From Limnohabitans sp. (GTDB lineage Bacteria; Pseudomonadota; Gammaproteobacteria; Burkholderiales; Burkholderiaceae_C), in NCBI GenBank assembly GCA_024642215.1, contig JAHEBO010000005.1, positions 1 through 42,678 of the forward strand: a stretch of 42,678 nt of DNA. Reading direction: 5' to 3'. The notes below the pieces were generated by a model. It did no database searches. It saw only the letters and a program-made list of their open reading frames with translations, and was not told where the DNA came from. Shown piece after piece: positions 34,207-42,678 of the stretch. How positions within the stretch are numbered: the first letter of the stretch is position 1; each line of letters starts with the position of its first letter. Position numbers and translations under genes: made by a program.

Positions 34207-35478
34207 ATGGCAGTTTGGGCATTGGGTTTAAACCACACAACAGCCCCGCTCGATTTGCGCGGGCGGTTTGCGTTTGCCGTGGACCAATTGCCGCCCACAC
34301 TGCAACACCTGCGCGGCAATTTGGCCGCCCAAACGCAACGCGAACCCGAAGCCGCCATTCTCTCAACCTGCAATCGCACAGAAATTTATTGTGCCGCAGA
34401 TCAGTTGGCCGTAGAAGACACTTTAATTTGGTTGGCACAAACCGGTGGCGTTTCCGTCCAAGAATTGCGCCATCACACGTATTTGCTTGAAGAAGGCCAT
34501 GTGGCGCGGCATGCATTTCGGGTTGCAAGTGGCCTCGATTCCATGGTCTTGGGTGAAGCCCAAATTCTGGGCCAATTGAAAGACGCGGTCCGCGCTGCCG
34601 ATGAAGCCGGCGCATTGGGCAGCACTTTGAACCAATTGTTCCAACGCAGTTTTGCGGTGGCCAAAGAAGTCCGCACCACCACCGAAATTGGCGCGCACTC
34701 CATCAGCATGTCGGCGGCCGCTGTGCGATTGGCCAGCCAGTTGTTTGAAGACCTCACCAAAATCAAGGTGCTGTTTGTGGGCGCCGGTGAAATGATCGAA
34801 CTGGTGGTCACCCACTTTGCAGCCAAAAATCCTCAAAGCATGGCCATTGCCAACCGCAGCATGGACCGCGGCGAAAAATTGGCAGCTCAATTTGGTGCAG
34901 AAGTGATGCGCTTGTCAGAATTGCCAGACCGTTTGCATGAATTTGATGCTGTGATCAGTTGCACAGCCAGCACCCTGCCCTTGATTGGTTTGGGCGCTGT
35001 TGAACGCGCACTCAAAAAACGCCGCAACCGCCCCATGTTCATGGTCGACTTAGCGGTGCCGCGCGACATTGAGCCCGAAGTGAAATCTTTGGAAGACGTT
35101 TACCTGTACACCGTCGATGATTTAGCCAGTGTCATTCAAACGGGGCAAGCCCACCGACAAGCAGCGGTGGCAGAAGCCGAGGTCATCATTGATGCCGGTG
35201 TGCAAAGCTTCATGCATTGGATGGTGCAGCGTGGCAGCGTGCCGCTCATTCAACAACTCAATGCTCAGGCCGATCAGTGGCGTGAAGCAGAGATGGCGCG
35301 CGCACGCAAACTTTTGGCCAAAGGGGAAGACCCCGAGAAAGTTCTGGAAGCCTTCTCACGCGGCCTGACACAAAAAATGTTGCATGGCGCCATGGCGGAA
35401 TTGCGCGAAGCAGATCCCGATCACATGCCCCACGCAGTTCATGCCGTTCAGCGCATGTTTTTGCGCAAAGAGCGCTAG
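34207..35478 (+). CDS. hemA: Glutamyl-tRNA reductase
   Basis: The 423-residue enzyme reduces Glu-tRNA(Glu) to glutamate-1-semialdehyde, the first committed step of C5-pathway tetrapyrrole synthesis. It begins with [14 protein letters not shown] and has the catalytic cysteine C55 in [12 protein letters not shown]. Further on are [10 protein letters not shown], the NADPH-binding V-L-F-V-G-A-G-E-M near residue 195, and a C-terminal helical dimerisation domain. Presence of the C5 pathway is usual for betaproteobacteria. No Shine-Dalgarno sequence lies before the ATG. It is followed by prfA and prmC, as in E. coli. Confidence 0.97.
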   Translation: MAVWALGLNHTTAPLDLRGRFAFAVDQLPPTLQHLRGNLAAQTQREPEAAILSTCNRTEIYCAADQLAVEDTLIWLAQTGGVSVQELRHHTYLLEEGHVARHAFRVASGLDSMVLGEAQILGQLKDAVRAADEAGALGSTLNQLFQRSFAVAKEVRTTTEIGAHSISMSAAAVRLASQLFEDLTKIKVLFVGAGEMIELVVTHFAAKNPQSMAIANRSMDRGEKLAAQFGAEVMRLSELPDRLHEFDAVISCTASTLPLIGLGAVERALKKRRNRPMFMVDLAVPRDIEPEVKSLEDVYLYTVDDLASVIQTGQAHRQAAVAEAEVIIDAGVQSFMHWMVQRGSVPLIQQLNAQADQWREAEMARARKLLAKGEDPEKVLEAFSRGLTQKMLHGAMAELREADPDHMPHAVHAVQRMFLRKER

Positions 35479-35501
35479 CGAATCCAAAGCCAGCCTGCGC
35501 T

Positions 35502-35522
35502 GCATTGAGGCTTTCTCAATGC
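35502..35522 (+). repeat. Hairpin between hemA and prfA
   Basis: GCATTGAG-GCTTT-CTCAATGC is a perfect eight-base-pair stem in the 69-base gap. Only a broken pyrimidine stretch (CCTGTGTCCCTTTTCTCC) follows, so termination would at most be partial. It may instead be a processing or stabilising element. Confidence 0.55.
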
Positions 35523-35547
35523 CCTGTGTCCCTTTTCTCCATGCGTC

Positions 35548-36648
35548 ATGAAACCATTTTTACGTCATCAACTCGAGCGGTACGCCCAACGTCTAGAAGA
35601 GCTGGACTTTTTACTTTCGCGAGAAGACATCATGGCGGACATGACCCAGTTTCTGAAGTTGTCTCGTGAGCATGCCGATGTCAGCGCGGTGGCCAAGCGC
35701 TATGCGCGCTACATCGAGCGTCTCAAGGACTTGGAAGCTGGCCATGCTTTGGCGGCCAGCAGCGCAGAAGACGACGACATGAAAGCCATGGCCGATGAAG
35801 AAATTCACAGTGCCGAGCAAGAAATGGCCGAGTTGGAAGTTGAATTGCAGCGCATGCTGCTGCCCAAAGATCCAGACGATGCGCGCCCAGCCTATTTGGA
35901 AATTCGCGCAGGCACCGGCGGTGACGAATCCGCTTTGTTTGCAGGTGATCTGCTGCGCATGTACACCAAGTTTTGTGAGCGCAAAGGCTGGCGCGCAGAA
36001 ATCATGTCGGACTCACCCAGCGAATTGGGCGGCTACAAAGAGGTGGTGATGCGCATCGAGGGCGACAACGTGTTTGGCACCTTGCGCTTTGAATCGGGCG
36101 GCCACCGCGTGCAGCGTGTGCCCGCCACCGAAACACAAGGTCGCATTCACACCAGTGCTTGCACAGTTGCTGTTTTGGCAGAACCCGACGAAGCACAAGC
36201 CGTCACCATCAACCCGGCCGACCTGCGCATAGACACCTACCGCGCCAGCGGTGCAGGCGGTCAACACATCAACAAAACAGACTCTGCCGTGCGCATCACG
36301 CACATTCCCACGGGCATCGTGGCCGAGTGTCAAGATGATCGCAGCCAGCACCGCAACAAAGCCAAGGCCATGCAAGTGCTGTCTGCACGCATTCAAGAGA
36401 AAGAGCGCAACGAACGTGCTGCCAAAGATGCTGCGCTGCGCAAAGGCCTGATTGGCAGCGGCGACCGCTCTGATCGCATTCGCACTTACAACTTTCCGCA
36501 AGGCCGCCTCAGCGATCACCGCATCAACCTCACGCTGTACAAACTGAGCTTCATCATAGAAGGCGATTTGGAAGAAGTGACGCAGGCTTTGCAACACGCC
36601 AGACAAGCCGAACAATTGGCCGAGCTGGAATCGAGTCTGCCCGCATGA
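35548..36648 (+). CDS. prfA: Peptide chain release factor 1
   Basis: The 366-residue factor ends translation at UAA and UAG. The stop-codon-reading P-A-T motif (R-V-P-A-T-E-T-Q-G, near residue 190) marks RF1 rather than RF2. The catalytic G-G-Q lies in [10 protein letters not shown] near residue 239, the glutamine being the target of PrmC. Length is typical. No clear Shine-Dalgarno is seen before the ATG. The stop overlaps the prmC start by four bases (ATGA), so the factor and its modifying enzyme are made together. Confidence 0.97.
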   Translation: MKPFLRHQLERYAQRLEELDFLLSREDIMADMTQFLKLSREHADVSAVAKRYARYIERLKDLEAGHALAASSAEDDDMKAMADEEIHSAEQEMAELEVELQRMLLPKDPDDARPAYLEIRAGTGGDESALFAGDLLRMYTKFCERKGWRAEIMSDSPSELGGYKEVVMRIEGDNVFGTLRFESGGHRVQRVPATETQGRIHTSACTVAVLAEPDEAQAVTINPADLRIDTYRASGAGGQHINKTDSAVRITHIPTGIVAECQDDRSQHRNKAKAMQVLSARIQEKERNERAAKDAALRKGLIGSGDRSDRIRTYNFPQGRLSDHRINLTLYKLSFIIEGDLEEVTQALQHARQAEQLAELESSLPA

Positions 36649-37460
36649 ACGTTCTTCAGTGTTTGATGCACGCCCAAGTCTTGGGACTGCCGCGCTTAGA
36701 GGCGCAAATTTTGTTGTTGCATGCGCTAGGCCGCCCCTTGCACGATCGCGCTTGGCTGTTGGCGCATGACACCGACGAAGTCTTGCCGGCGCAAGTTGCC
36801 GCCTTGACGTCCTTTGCGCAACGCCGCCTTCAAGATGAGCCCGTGGCTTACATCGTGGGCCAAAAAGAATTCTTTGGCTTGATGCTGCACATCGACAAGC
36901 GGGTGTTAGACCCCAGAGACGACACCGAAGTATTGGTGGAATGGGCTTTGGCATGCAGCACAGACTTTGCCAAGCCTCGCCTGTTAGATCTGGGAACGGG
37001 CAGTGGCGCCATTGCCCTGGCCCTTCAATCTCAAAGACCTGACGCCAGCGTGACGGCCGTGGATGCAAGCCTCGATGCACTGCATGTGGCGCAGCACAAT
37101 GCCCACCAATTGTCATTGGAAGTGACGTTTGTGCAGAGTCATTGGCTATCTCAGGTCTCTGGCGAGTTTGAGGTGATCGTGTCCAACCCGCCCTACATTG
37201 CAGCCCAAGACCCCCACCTGATCCGCCTCCAGCACGAGCCCCTAGAGGCCTTGGTCAGTGGCGCAGATGGCCTGGACGACATCCGAAACATTGTTCAAAA
37301 CGCAAAAATGCACCTGCGTGAGGGCGGTTGGTTGCTGCTAGAACACGGTTGGCAGCAAGCAACTCAAGTTCGCGCTTTGCTGCAGACCGCAGGTTACAAG
37401 CAAGTTCAGTCCAAAATGGACTTGGCAGGGATTGAGCGGTGCTCTGGCGGTCAAAAATAG
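36645..37460 (+). CDS. prmC: Release factor glutamine methyltransferase PrmC
   Basis: The 271-residue enzyme N5-methylates the GGQ glutamine of RF1 and RF2. It has an N-terminal helical domain with [12 protein letters not shown] (about 67-78), motif [12 protein letters not shown], and the catalytic N-P-P-Y (V-S-N-P-P-Y-I-A, about 181-184), followed by [13 protein letters not shown]. All match PrmC (HemK). It overlaps prfA by four bases and ends 76 bases before grxD. Confidence 0.96.
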   Translation: MNVLQCLMHAQVLGLPRLEAQILLLHALGRPLHDRAWLLAHDTDEVLPAQVAALTSFAQRRLQDEPVAYIVGQKEFFGLMLHIDKRVLDPRDDTEVLVEWALACSTDFAKPRLLDLGTGSGAIALALQSQRPDASVTAVDASLDALHVAQHNAHQLSLEVTFVQSHWLSQVSGEFEVIVSNPPYIAAQDPHLIRLQHEPLEALVSGADGLDDIRNIVQNAKMHLREGGWLLLEHGWQQATQVRALLQTAGYKQVQSKMDLAGIERCSGGQK

Positions 37461-37536
37461 ACCCTAGACTGCACAAGCCCTTGCAACATGAAATAATCAC
37501 CCCATTGAAGACATCGGAAAGACAACGAGGACTCTT

Positions 37537-37866
37537 ATGAGCGATACACAAGCCCGCATTGATGATTTGGTCAAACACAACGACGTTGTGCTGTTCATGA
37601 AAGGCAGCGCCAGCTTCCCCATGTGCGGATTCTCTGGCCGTGCCATTCAAATTTTGAAAGCCTGCGGTGTCGATACCAAAACGGTCAAAACCGTCAACGT
37701 GCTAGACGATGCTGAAATTCGCCAAGGCATCAAGGAATACAGCAACTGGCCCACCATCCCTCAGCTTTACGTCAACGGTGAGTTCATTGGCGGCTCCGAC
37801 ATCATGATGGAAATGTACGAATCTGGTGAGATGGTTCAAGTTTTGGGCACCACACCCAAAGCATAA
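37537..37866 (+). CDS. grxD: Monothiol glutaredoxin
   Basis: The 109-residue protein has the monothiol glutaredoxin motif C30-G-F-S33 within K-G-S-A-S-F-P-M-C-G-F-S-G-R-A. W-P-T-I-P-Q-L-Y-V-N-G-E-F-I-G-G-S-D-I follows, forming the glutathione site. Such proteins bind a glutathione-ligated 2Fe-2S cluster as dimers and pass clusters to apoproteins. An ACGAGGAC ribosome site lies upstream. A strong terminator at 37912-37944 follows about 45 bases after the stop. Confidence 0.95.
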   Translation: MSDTQARIDDLVKHNDVVLFMKGSASFPMCGFSGRAIQILKACGVDTKTVKTVNVLDDAEIRQGIKEYSNWPTIPQLYVNGEFIGGSDIMMEMYESGEMVQVLGTTPKA

Positions 37867-37911
37867 ACTCACCCTGCGTTTTCAAGCTTCTTGCTAAAGC
37901 TTGCGCAACTT

Positions 37912-37944
37912 GGCTTCAATCAACCGATTGAAGCCATTTTTTTT
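37912..37944 (+). terminator. grxD terminator, inside the 3' end of a convergent gene
   Basis: GGCTTCAATC-AACC-GATTGAAGCC is a perfect ten-base-pair stem with a four-base loop, followed by A and eight T. It overlaps the last nine codons and stop of the lytic transglycosylase gene on the other strand (stop at 37916-37918). A weaker hairpin CAAGCTT-CTTGCTA-AAGCTTG lies at 37883-37903. Confidence 0.9.
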
Positions 37945-38575
37945 GCGCGTTCAACACGGCCTGAGGATAAACCGACTGCCCCCGACTGCCGTTGTAACGC
38001 CCCAATGCCAACAACAAATTGCCTTTGTCTCTTTCCATCATGTAACGCAAGATGACGCAACCAAAGCGCAGTTGTGTCTGTGTGTGAAACAAGGCGCTGT
38101 CATTGCCATCGCCAATGCTGCGCGTCCAAAAGGGCATCACCTGCATGTAACCGCGAGCACCCGCACTGGAGATGGCGTATTTTCTGAATGCACTTTCAAC
38201 TTCAATCAAGCCCAAAACCAAGGACAGAGACAGGCCCGCACGCCTGGCTTCATACCAAAGGGTATGCAAAAATTCTTCACGATCGTCTGGATGACTCATC
38301 CATGGCCGCAAGCGCTGTGAGGCAGTGGCCAACCACATACTGAACGCTTGCTTCTCTTGTGCAGTGCTCAGCACGGGCACAGGCGGACCACTTTGCATGA
38401 CCGCCTGACTAAGTGCCGTGCGAACGGAATCTGAGAGTTCTTCTTCTGCTTGATTGCCGGCGTACGCAAACGGTTGCAACAGGGCCGTCAAACCCACTGA
38501 AGGAAGGACCTTGCGCGCAAATACAAAGGGGCCCAGCTGAACTTGGCGTAAAAATTTGCGACGTTGCAAATTCAT
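37916..38575 (-). CDS. Lytic transglycosylase (SLT domain) with Tat-like signal
   Basis: The 219-residue protein has an SLT domain from about residue 105. The catalytic glutamate is E127 in I-E-V-E-S-A-F, followed by I-S-S-A-G-A-R-G-Y-M-Q-V-M-P-F and the closing A-L-G-R-Y-N-G-S-R-G. Such enzymes cleave peptidoglycan between MurNAc and GlcNAc with formation of 1,6-anhydroMurNAc. The N-terminus M-N-L-Q-R-R-K-F-L-R followed by a hydrophobic stretch and A-Y-A looks like a twin-arginine signal, unusual for this class. It lies 30 bases after proS on the same strand. Confidence 0.88.
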   Translation of the reverse strand: MNLQRRKFLRQVQLGPFVFARKVLPSVGLTALLQPFAYAGNQAEEELSDSVRTALSQAVMQSGPPVPVLSTAQEKQAFSMWLATASQRLRPWMSHPDDREEFLHTLWYEARRAGLSLSLVLGLIEVESAFRKYAISSAGARGYMQVMPFWTRSIGDGNDSALFHTQTQLRFGCVILRYMMERDKGNLLLALGRYNGSRGQSVYPQAVLNAQKKWLQSVD

Positions 38576-38605
38576 GCGCCAGCTTTCAGTAGGCCTTGGT
38601 GAATG

Positions 38606-40351
38606 TCACTTGGCCAGTTTGCCCAATACAAATGCCGCAATGTCGGCAGGCGCCACCGCCGTCGCAGCTTCATCACGGCGATGCTGGTATTCCACTTTGC
38701 CTTCTTTCAGACCGCGGTCACCCAAGGTGACGCGATGTGGCACACCAATCAGTTCCCAATCGGCAAACATGGCACCAGGACGCTCGCCACGATCGTCCAG
38801 CAACACATCCACGCCAGCAGCCATCAAATCGGCATAGAGCTTTTCTGATGCGGCTTTGACATCGGGACTGCGATCGGCACCAATGGGGCAAATCACCACG
38901 GTGAAAGGTGCAATGGCGTCGGGCCAAATGATGCCTTTGGCATCGTGGTTTTGTTCAATGGCCGCTGCAGGCAAGCGCGTGACGCCAATGCCGTAGCAAC
39001 CCATTTCCAGGAATTGGGGTTTGCCGTTTTCGTCCAAGAACGTGGCGTTCATGGCTTGGCTGTACTTGGTGCCCAAATAAAACACATGGCCCACTTCAAT
39101 GCCGCGCTCGATGGCCAAAGGACCTTTGCCATCGGGCGATGCGTCGCCGGCCACCACGTTGCGCAAGTCGGCCACCATCATGGGTTCTGGCAAATCACGG
39201 CCCCAGTTCACACCGGTGATGTGGTGATCGGGCTGGTTGGCACCGCAAATCCAGTCGGCCATGACGGCCACTTCCCGGTCTGCCACCACATTCAAAGGCT
39301 TCTTCAAATTCAAAGGACCTAAGTAGCCTGGCTTGCAGCCAAAGTGCTCGTCAATTTCGGCCAAGGTGGCAAAGCGGAAGCCGACATCTAAGCCTGGCAG
39401 TTTGCCTACTTTGACTTCGTTCATGTCGTGGTCGCCGCGCAGCAGCAGCAGCCAAACTTTGGAGGCTTTGATGTTGCCCTGATCATCTGTTTCGTCCGTG
39501 GCCAAGACCAAGGACTTGACGGTGGTCGACAAAGGCACATTCAACAAAGCCGCCACATCTTCGCAAGTGCTCTTTCCAGGTGTGGGCGTCAAGGTTTGAG
39601 GTTGGGAAGCCGCGGGGCGAGCTTGCGCAGGCGCCAAGGCCTCAGCCTTTTCCATGTTGGCCGCGTAATCGCTGTTGGGGCAATACACGATGGCGTCTTC
39701 GCCGGTGGCTGCAATCACTTGGAACTCTTCGCTCAAATCGCCACCAATGGCACCACTGTCGGCGGCCACAGCACGGTAGCTCAAACCAAAGCGGTCAAAG
39801 ATTTTGCGATAGGCATCGGCCATGATTTTGTAGCTTTGCTTGGCAGACACTGGGTCGCGATCAAAGCTGTAGGCGTCTTTCATGATGAACTCACGGCCGC
39901 GCATCAAGCCAAAGCGGGGACGGCGCTCGTCACGGAACTTGGTTTGAATTTGGTAGAAGTTTTTGGGTAACTGTTTGTAGCTGCGCAGCTCTTGGCGCGC
40001 CACATCCGTAATCACTTCTTCACTGGTAGGTTGCACCACAAAGTCACGGCCATGACGGTCCTTGATGCGAAGCAGCTCAGGGCCCATCTTTTCAAAGCGG
40101 CCGGTTTCTTGCCACAGCTCGGCAGGTTGCACCACAGGCATGGTCATTTCAATGGCGCCCGCGCGGTTCATTTCTTCGCGAACAATGGCTTCTACTTTGC
40201 GAATGACGCGCAGGCCCATGGGCATGTAGTTGTAAATGCCAGCGCCCAGGCGCTTGATCATGCCGGCGCGCATCATCAGTTGATGGCTGACCACCTCGGC
40301 GTCGGCAGGCGCTTCTTTGAGGGTGGAAATTAAAAATTGACTGGCTTTCAT
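38606..40351 (-). CDS. proS: Prolyl-tRNA synthetase (bacterial type)
   Basis: The 581-residue class II synthetase charges tRNA-Pro. It starts [13 protein letters not shown] and has the motif 2 region [17 protein letters not shown]. The YbaK-like insertion (about 230-400), which removes mischarged Ala-tRNA(Pro), marks the bacterial type. It is followed by motif 3 (G-C-Y-G-I-G-V-T-R) and the C-terminal anticodon-binding domain (V-V-I-C-P-I-G). It is divergent from rppH, with 92 bases between the start codons. Upstream, TTGGGA-17-TGGAAT on the minus strand is a possible but weak promoter. Confidence 0.97.
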   Translation of the reverse strand: MKASQFLISTLKEAPADAEVVSHQLMMRAGMIKRLGAGIYNYMPMGLRVIRKVEAIVREEMNRAGAIEMTMPVVQPAELWQETGRFEKMGPELLRIKDRHGRDFVVQPTSEEVITDVARQELRSYKQLPKNFYQIQTKFRDERRPRFGLMRGREFIMKDAYSFDRDPVSAKQSYKIMADAYRKIFDRFGLSYRAVAADSGAIGGDLSEEFQVIAATGEDAIVYCPNSDYAANMEKAEALAPAQARPAASQPQTLTPTPGKSTCEDVAALLNVPLSTTVKSLVLATDETDDQGNIKASKVWLLLLRGDHDMNEVKVGKLPGLDVGFRFATLAEIDEHFGCKPGYLGPLNLKKPLNVVADREVAVMADWICGANQPDHHITGVNWGRDLPEPMMVADLRNVVAGDASPDGKGPLAIERGIEVGHVFYLGTKYSQAMNATFLDENGKPQFLEMGCYGIGVTRLPAAAIEQNHDAKGIIWPDAIAPFTVVICPIGADRSPDVKAASEKLYADLMAAGVDVLLDDRGERPGAMFADWELIGVPHRVTLGDRGLKEGKVEYQHRRDEAATAVAPADIAAFVLGKLAK

Positions 40352-40443
40352 GGGCTAATTCCAAGCGATCTCAGGGTGAGTCCCAATGTTGCACAGAGCG
40401 GTCCGTGCATAATGGACACAGTTTAAAAATTTGGGGTTTGATT

Positions 40444-41127
40444 ATGCTTGACCGCGAAGGCTTTCGGCCTAACGTCGGCATCATTCTGCTCAACCAGAAA
40501 AATCAGGTGTTCTGGGGCAAGCGCATCCGAACTCACAGCTGGCAGTTTCCGCAAGGCGGCATTGACCGGGGCGAAAGCCCTGAGCAGGCCATGTTTCGCG
40601 AACTGCACGAAGAAGTGGGGCTCCTGCCGGAGCATGTGCGCATCGTGGCCCGCACCCGAGATTGGTTGCGCTATGAAGTGCCTGATCGTTTCATCAGGCG
40701 CGATGCCAGGGGCCATTACAAGGGCCAAAAGCAAATTTGGTATTTACTCCAGCTGGTAGAGCCTGACTGGAACATTAACCTGCGCGCCACCAGCCACCCC
40801 GAGTTTGACGCTTGGCGTTGGAACGACTTTTGGGTGCCGCTCGACGTGGTGGTGGAGTTCAAGCGAGGCGTCTACGAAATGGCGCTTACCGAATTGTCCC
40901 GATTTCTGCCACGTTACGACAACCGCGGACGGTCTTATCGCGGACCGGCAAGGCCTCGCAACGACAATCCAGATGGTTCGCCTTCAAATCAGTCAGGCAA
41001 CGAAAGCTCCGTCACCGTTCAATTTGGTTTCATGCAAACACAAATTCGAATGGAATTGCCTCCTGGTGGCAGCTTCGACCCCGACCCTCAAAACAGTTTG
41101 AACAAGCCGCCAACGGACGGCCAATGA
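40444..41127 (+). CDS. rppH: RNA pyrophosphohydrolase RppH
   Basis: The 227-residue Nudix hydrolase removes pyrophosphate from the 5' end of mRNA and so starts its decay. It begins [16 protein letters not shown], as in RppH. The full Nudix box [20 protein letters not shown] plus V-G-L lies at about 39-61. The frame continues upstream to 40405, but the ATG at 40444 fits. The protein is some 50 residues longer than the 176-residue E. coli form, due to a Pro/Ser/Asn/Arg-rich tail (about 160-227). The obg-proB-rppH-proS neighbourhood is common in betaproteobacteria. Confidence 0.94.
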   Translation: MLDREGFRPNVGIILLNQKNQVFWGKRIRTHSWQFPQGGIDRGESPEQAMFRELHEEVGLLPEHVRIVARTRDWLRYEVPDRFIRRDARGHYKGQKQIWYLLQLVEPDWNINLRATSHPEFDAWRWNDFWVPLDVVVEFKRGVYEMALTELSRFLPRYDNRGRSYRGPARPRNDNPDGSPSNQSGNESSVTVQFGFMQTQIRMELPPGGSFDPDPQNSLNKPPTDGQ

Positions 41128-41152
41128 AAAAAGGGCTCTGGGGCCCCTTTTT
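41128..41152. terminator. Terminator between convergent rppH and proB
   Basis: AAAAAGGG-CTCTGGGGC-CCCTTTTT forms a stem of eight base pairs with A and T runs on either side, directly after the rppH stop and about 20 bases from the proB stop. It can serve both strands. The G/C core is short and its exact pairing is ambiguous. Confidence 0.65.
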
Positions 41153-41171
41153 GTATGGGTCGTTGAAGCAC

Positions 41172-42308
41172 TTAGCGGGTCAATATCAGGTTGTCGCGGT
41201 GGACAAACTCTGGCTCTGCGATGTAGCCCAGCAAGCCTTCAAACTCTGAAGAAGATTTGCGGCAAATGAGCCTTGCTTCAGCACTGGCGTAATTGGCCAA
41301 ACCACGGGCAATTTCCAAACCCTTCACATCGCGAATGGCGATCACGTCACCACGAGAAAAGTCACCTTCGACGTGGGTCATGCCAATGGCCAGCAAACTT
41401 TTGCCTTCTTCCTGCAACTTAGAGGCTGCGCCGGGATCGATGGTGACAGCACCACGCAATTGCAAATGGTCGGCCATCCATTGTTTACGGGCTTGCTGCT
41501 TTTGCGTTTGCGCCACCAACAAGGTGCCAATGGCTTCGCCTTTGCACAAGCGAATGAGGGCATCAGGTTCACGGCCCCAGGCGATGACAGTGGAAGCGCC
41601 AGAACCAGCAGCACGTTTGGCCGCCAAAATTTTGGTGATCATGCCGCCGCTGCCAATGCTGGAGCCGACACCACCCGCCATGGTCTCTAATGCAGGATCG
41701 CCAGCACGGGCTTCGTGCACAAACTCGGCAGCAGGATTTTTGCGAGGATCGGCCGTGTACAAACCTTTTTGATCGGTCAAGATGACCAAGGCGTCGGCTT
41801 CGACCAAGTTGGCCACCAACGCACCCAAGGTGTCGTTGTCGCCAAATTTAATTTCATCGTTGACCACCGTGTCGTTCTCGTTGATGACTGGCAGCACTTT
41901 GTGTTGCAGCAAGGTCAGCAATGTAGAGCGGGCGTTTAAATACCGTTCGCGATCGGCCAAGTCGGCATGGGTGAGCAGCACCTGCGCACTGCCCAAACCG
42001 TTTTCGCGCAATTTGGTTTCGTACATTTGGGCCAGGCCCATTTGTCCCACCGCTGCGGCTGCTTGTAGTGCATGAATTTCTTGGGGGCGTGTGGTCCAGC
42101 CCAAGCGCTTCATGCCCTCGGCAATGGCACCACTGGACACCATGATGACTTCGCGGCCCTCTTGCGCCAGCAAAGCCATTTGTCGGCACCACTCACCAAT
42201 GGCAGCCTCGTCAAGGCCACGACCTTCGTTGGTGACCAAGCTGGAGCCAACCTTGACCACGATGCGGCGCGCATCGCGCAGAACTGTGGACGTAAAAGGC
42301 TGACTCAT
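41172..42308 (-). CDS. proB: Glutamate 5-kinase
   Basis: The 378-residue enzyme phosphorylates glutamate in the first step of proline synthesis. The amino-acid-kinase domain (about 1-260) shows [12 protein letters not shown] near the start, [15 protein letters not shown] at the substrate site, F-G-D-N-D-T-L-G-A and the G-G-M-I-T-K loop. A C-terminal PUA domain (about 285-365, with G-A-V-T-I-D-P-G-A and F-S-R-G-D-V-I-A-I) is of the long form. It is 58 bases downstream of obg, a common pairing. Confidence 0.96.
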   Translation of the reverse strand: MSQPFTSTVLRDARRIVVKVGSSLVTNEGRGLDEAAIGEWCRQMALLAQEGREVIMVSSGAIAEGMKRLGWTTRPQEIHALQAAAAVGQMGLAQMYETKLRENGLGSAQVLLTHADLADRERYLNARSTLLTLLQHKVLPVINENDTVVNDEIKFGDNDTLGALVANLVEADALVILTDQKGLYTADPRKNPAAEFVHEARAGDPALETMAGGVGSSIGSGGMITKILAAKRAAGSGASTVIAWGREPDALIRLCKGEAIGTLLVAQTQKQQARKQWMADHLQLRGAVTIDPGAASKLQEEGKSLLAIGMTHVEGDFSRGDVIAIRDVKGLEIARGLANYASAEARLICRKSSSEFEGLLGYIAEPEFVHRDNLILTR

Positions 42309-42366
42309 GGTGTTCGATTTGTTGTTCTACGTGGCAATCAGTTCAGTGAATCGGTGGCCATCGCCA

Positions 42367-42678
42367 TTATTGGGGAGGCTCTTCCACAAAGCGGGGGTCC
42401 ACATAGACTGGCTCTTGTTCTTTAATTTGCTGCGCCTTGATGTGCTGGAAGATGGTCTTGATCAAAGGCTCACAACCTTCACGCGTGAGGGCTGAGATTT
42501 CAAACACAGGGCCCTTGTACTTAAAACGCTTGATGAAGTCTTTGACACGTGCTTCGCGCTCTTCGGCCGGCACCATGTCCAGCTTGTTGAGCACCAACCA
42601 ACGGGGTTTGTCGTACAAGGCTTTGTCGTATTTTTTGAGCTCGCCCACAATGGCTTTGGCCTGTGCCACCGGATCGAC
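42367..42678 (-). CDS. obg: GTPase Obg/CgtA, C-terminal fragment (cut by window end)
   Basis: 103 residues of an open frame run off the right edge of the window. They contain the G4 motif N-K-L-D ([10 protein letters not shown]) and the G5-like F-E-I-S-A-L-T of a small GTPase, followed by the end of the G domain and a short tail. The sequence and the position before proB identify Obg (CgtA), a ribosome-associated GTPase in large-subunit assembly and stress control. The Obg fold and the first G motifs lie outside. A GTG at 42669 is not the real start, because the frame continues to the edge. Confidence 0.9.
   Translation of the reverse strand, partial: VDPVAQAKAIVGELKKYDKALYDKPRWLVLNKLDMVPAEEREARVKDFIKRFKYKGPVFEISALTREGCEPLIKTIFQHIKAQQIKEQEPVYVDPRFVEEPPQ

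Noticed and set aside
36013-37116. 367-codon minus-strand open frame opposite prfA and prmC
   Set aside because: It lies wholly antisense to two certain genes, has no recognisable domain, and its composition is that of a shadow frame produced by codon bias.
1-42678. Search for CRISPR arrays, tRNA or rRNA genes, insertion sequences, attachment sites, phage or defence genes
   Set aside because: Nearly all bases are covered by recognised housekeeping genes, gaps are under 180 bases, and none contains spaced repeats, cloverleaf sequence or terminal inverted repeats that I can see.

Overview
The window looks like a piece of the core chromosome of a betaproteobacterium of the order Burkholderiales, most likely the family Comamonadaceae (a Limnohabitans/Rhodoferax-type freshwater organism). 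This is an inference from gene content and order: a DUF3460 gene beside scpA, the rhodanese-grxC-secB-gpsA block divergent from gpmA-ctpA, hemA-prfA-prmC-grxD, and obg-proB-rppH-proS. Base composition is moderately GC-rich and even. I see no insertion sequence, prophage, integrase, CRISPR array, tRNA or rRNA. Coding density is very high, no gene-free stretch reaches 300 bases, and the longest gap (28811-28985) is a promoter region.

Layout. 1-3545 (+): a YoaK-type membrane protein, a SulP transporter, a DUF3460 protein and the condensin subunit ScpA. 3542-5864 (-): rhodanese, GrxC, SecB, GpsA. 5977-10728 (+): phosphoglycerate mutase GpmA, the periplasmic protease CtpA, a MoeB/ThiF-like E1 enzyme and a second SulP transporter. 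10731-14824 (-): GTP cyclohydrolase I (FolE), a blue-light-sensing BLUF protein and a DUF429 protein in tight succession, then a YbhP-like phosphodiesterase/nuclease with a ClsB-type cardiolipin synthase. 14912-16117 (+): a two-part methyltransferase. 16190-28810 (-): ten closely spaced genes, namely a 1290-residue FAD/Fe-S oxidoreductase, DUF971, UbiE, a Tim44-like protein, UbiJ, UbiB, a sodium:solute symporter, an FmdB zinc ribbon, DUF502 and AspRS. 28986-33902 (+): a complete ugpBAECQ system for glycerol-3-phosphate and glycerophosphodiesters, preceded by a Pho-box-like repeat array. 33886-34167 (-): a small membrane protein. 34207-37866 (+): HemA, release factor 1, its methyltransferase PrmC and the monothiol glutaredoxin GrxD. 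37916-40351 (-): ProRS followed by a lytic transglycosylase with a Tat-like signal. 40444-41127 (+): RppH. 41172 to the end (-): ProB and the C-terminal end of the GTPase Obg.

How the genes work together. The ubiE/ubiJ/ubiB set serves ubiquinone synthesis and sits next to a large flavin/Fe-S dehydrogenase that probably reduces quinone. The ugp genes bring in phosphorylated glycerol compounds under phosphate starvation, and gpsA links to the same glycerol-3-phosphate pool. PrfA and PrmC form an enzyme-substrate pair.

Most of the window is ordinary housekeeping DNA. The most interesting items are: the folE-BLUF-DUF429 cluster, which places a photoreceptor with all its key residues directly after a pterin/folate biosynthesis gene; three genes (sulP2, the methyltransferase and hemA) whose -10-like box ends exactly 6 bases before the ATG, suggesting leaderless mRNAs; a three-repeat, 11-base-period Pho box before ugpB; a terminator embedded in the last codons of a convergent gene; and the Tim44-like protein inside the ubiquinone gene cluster.
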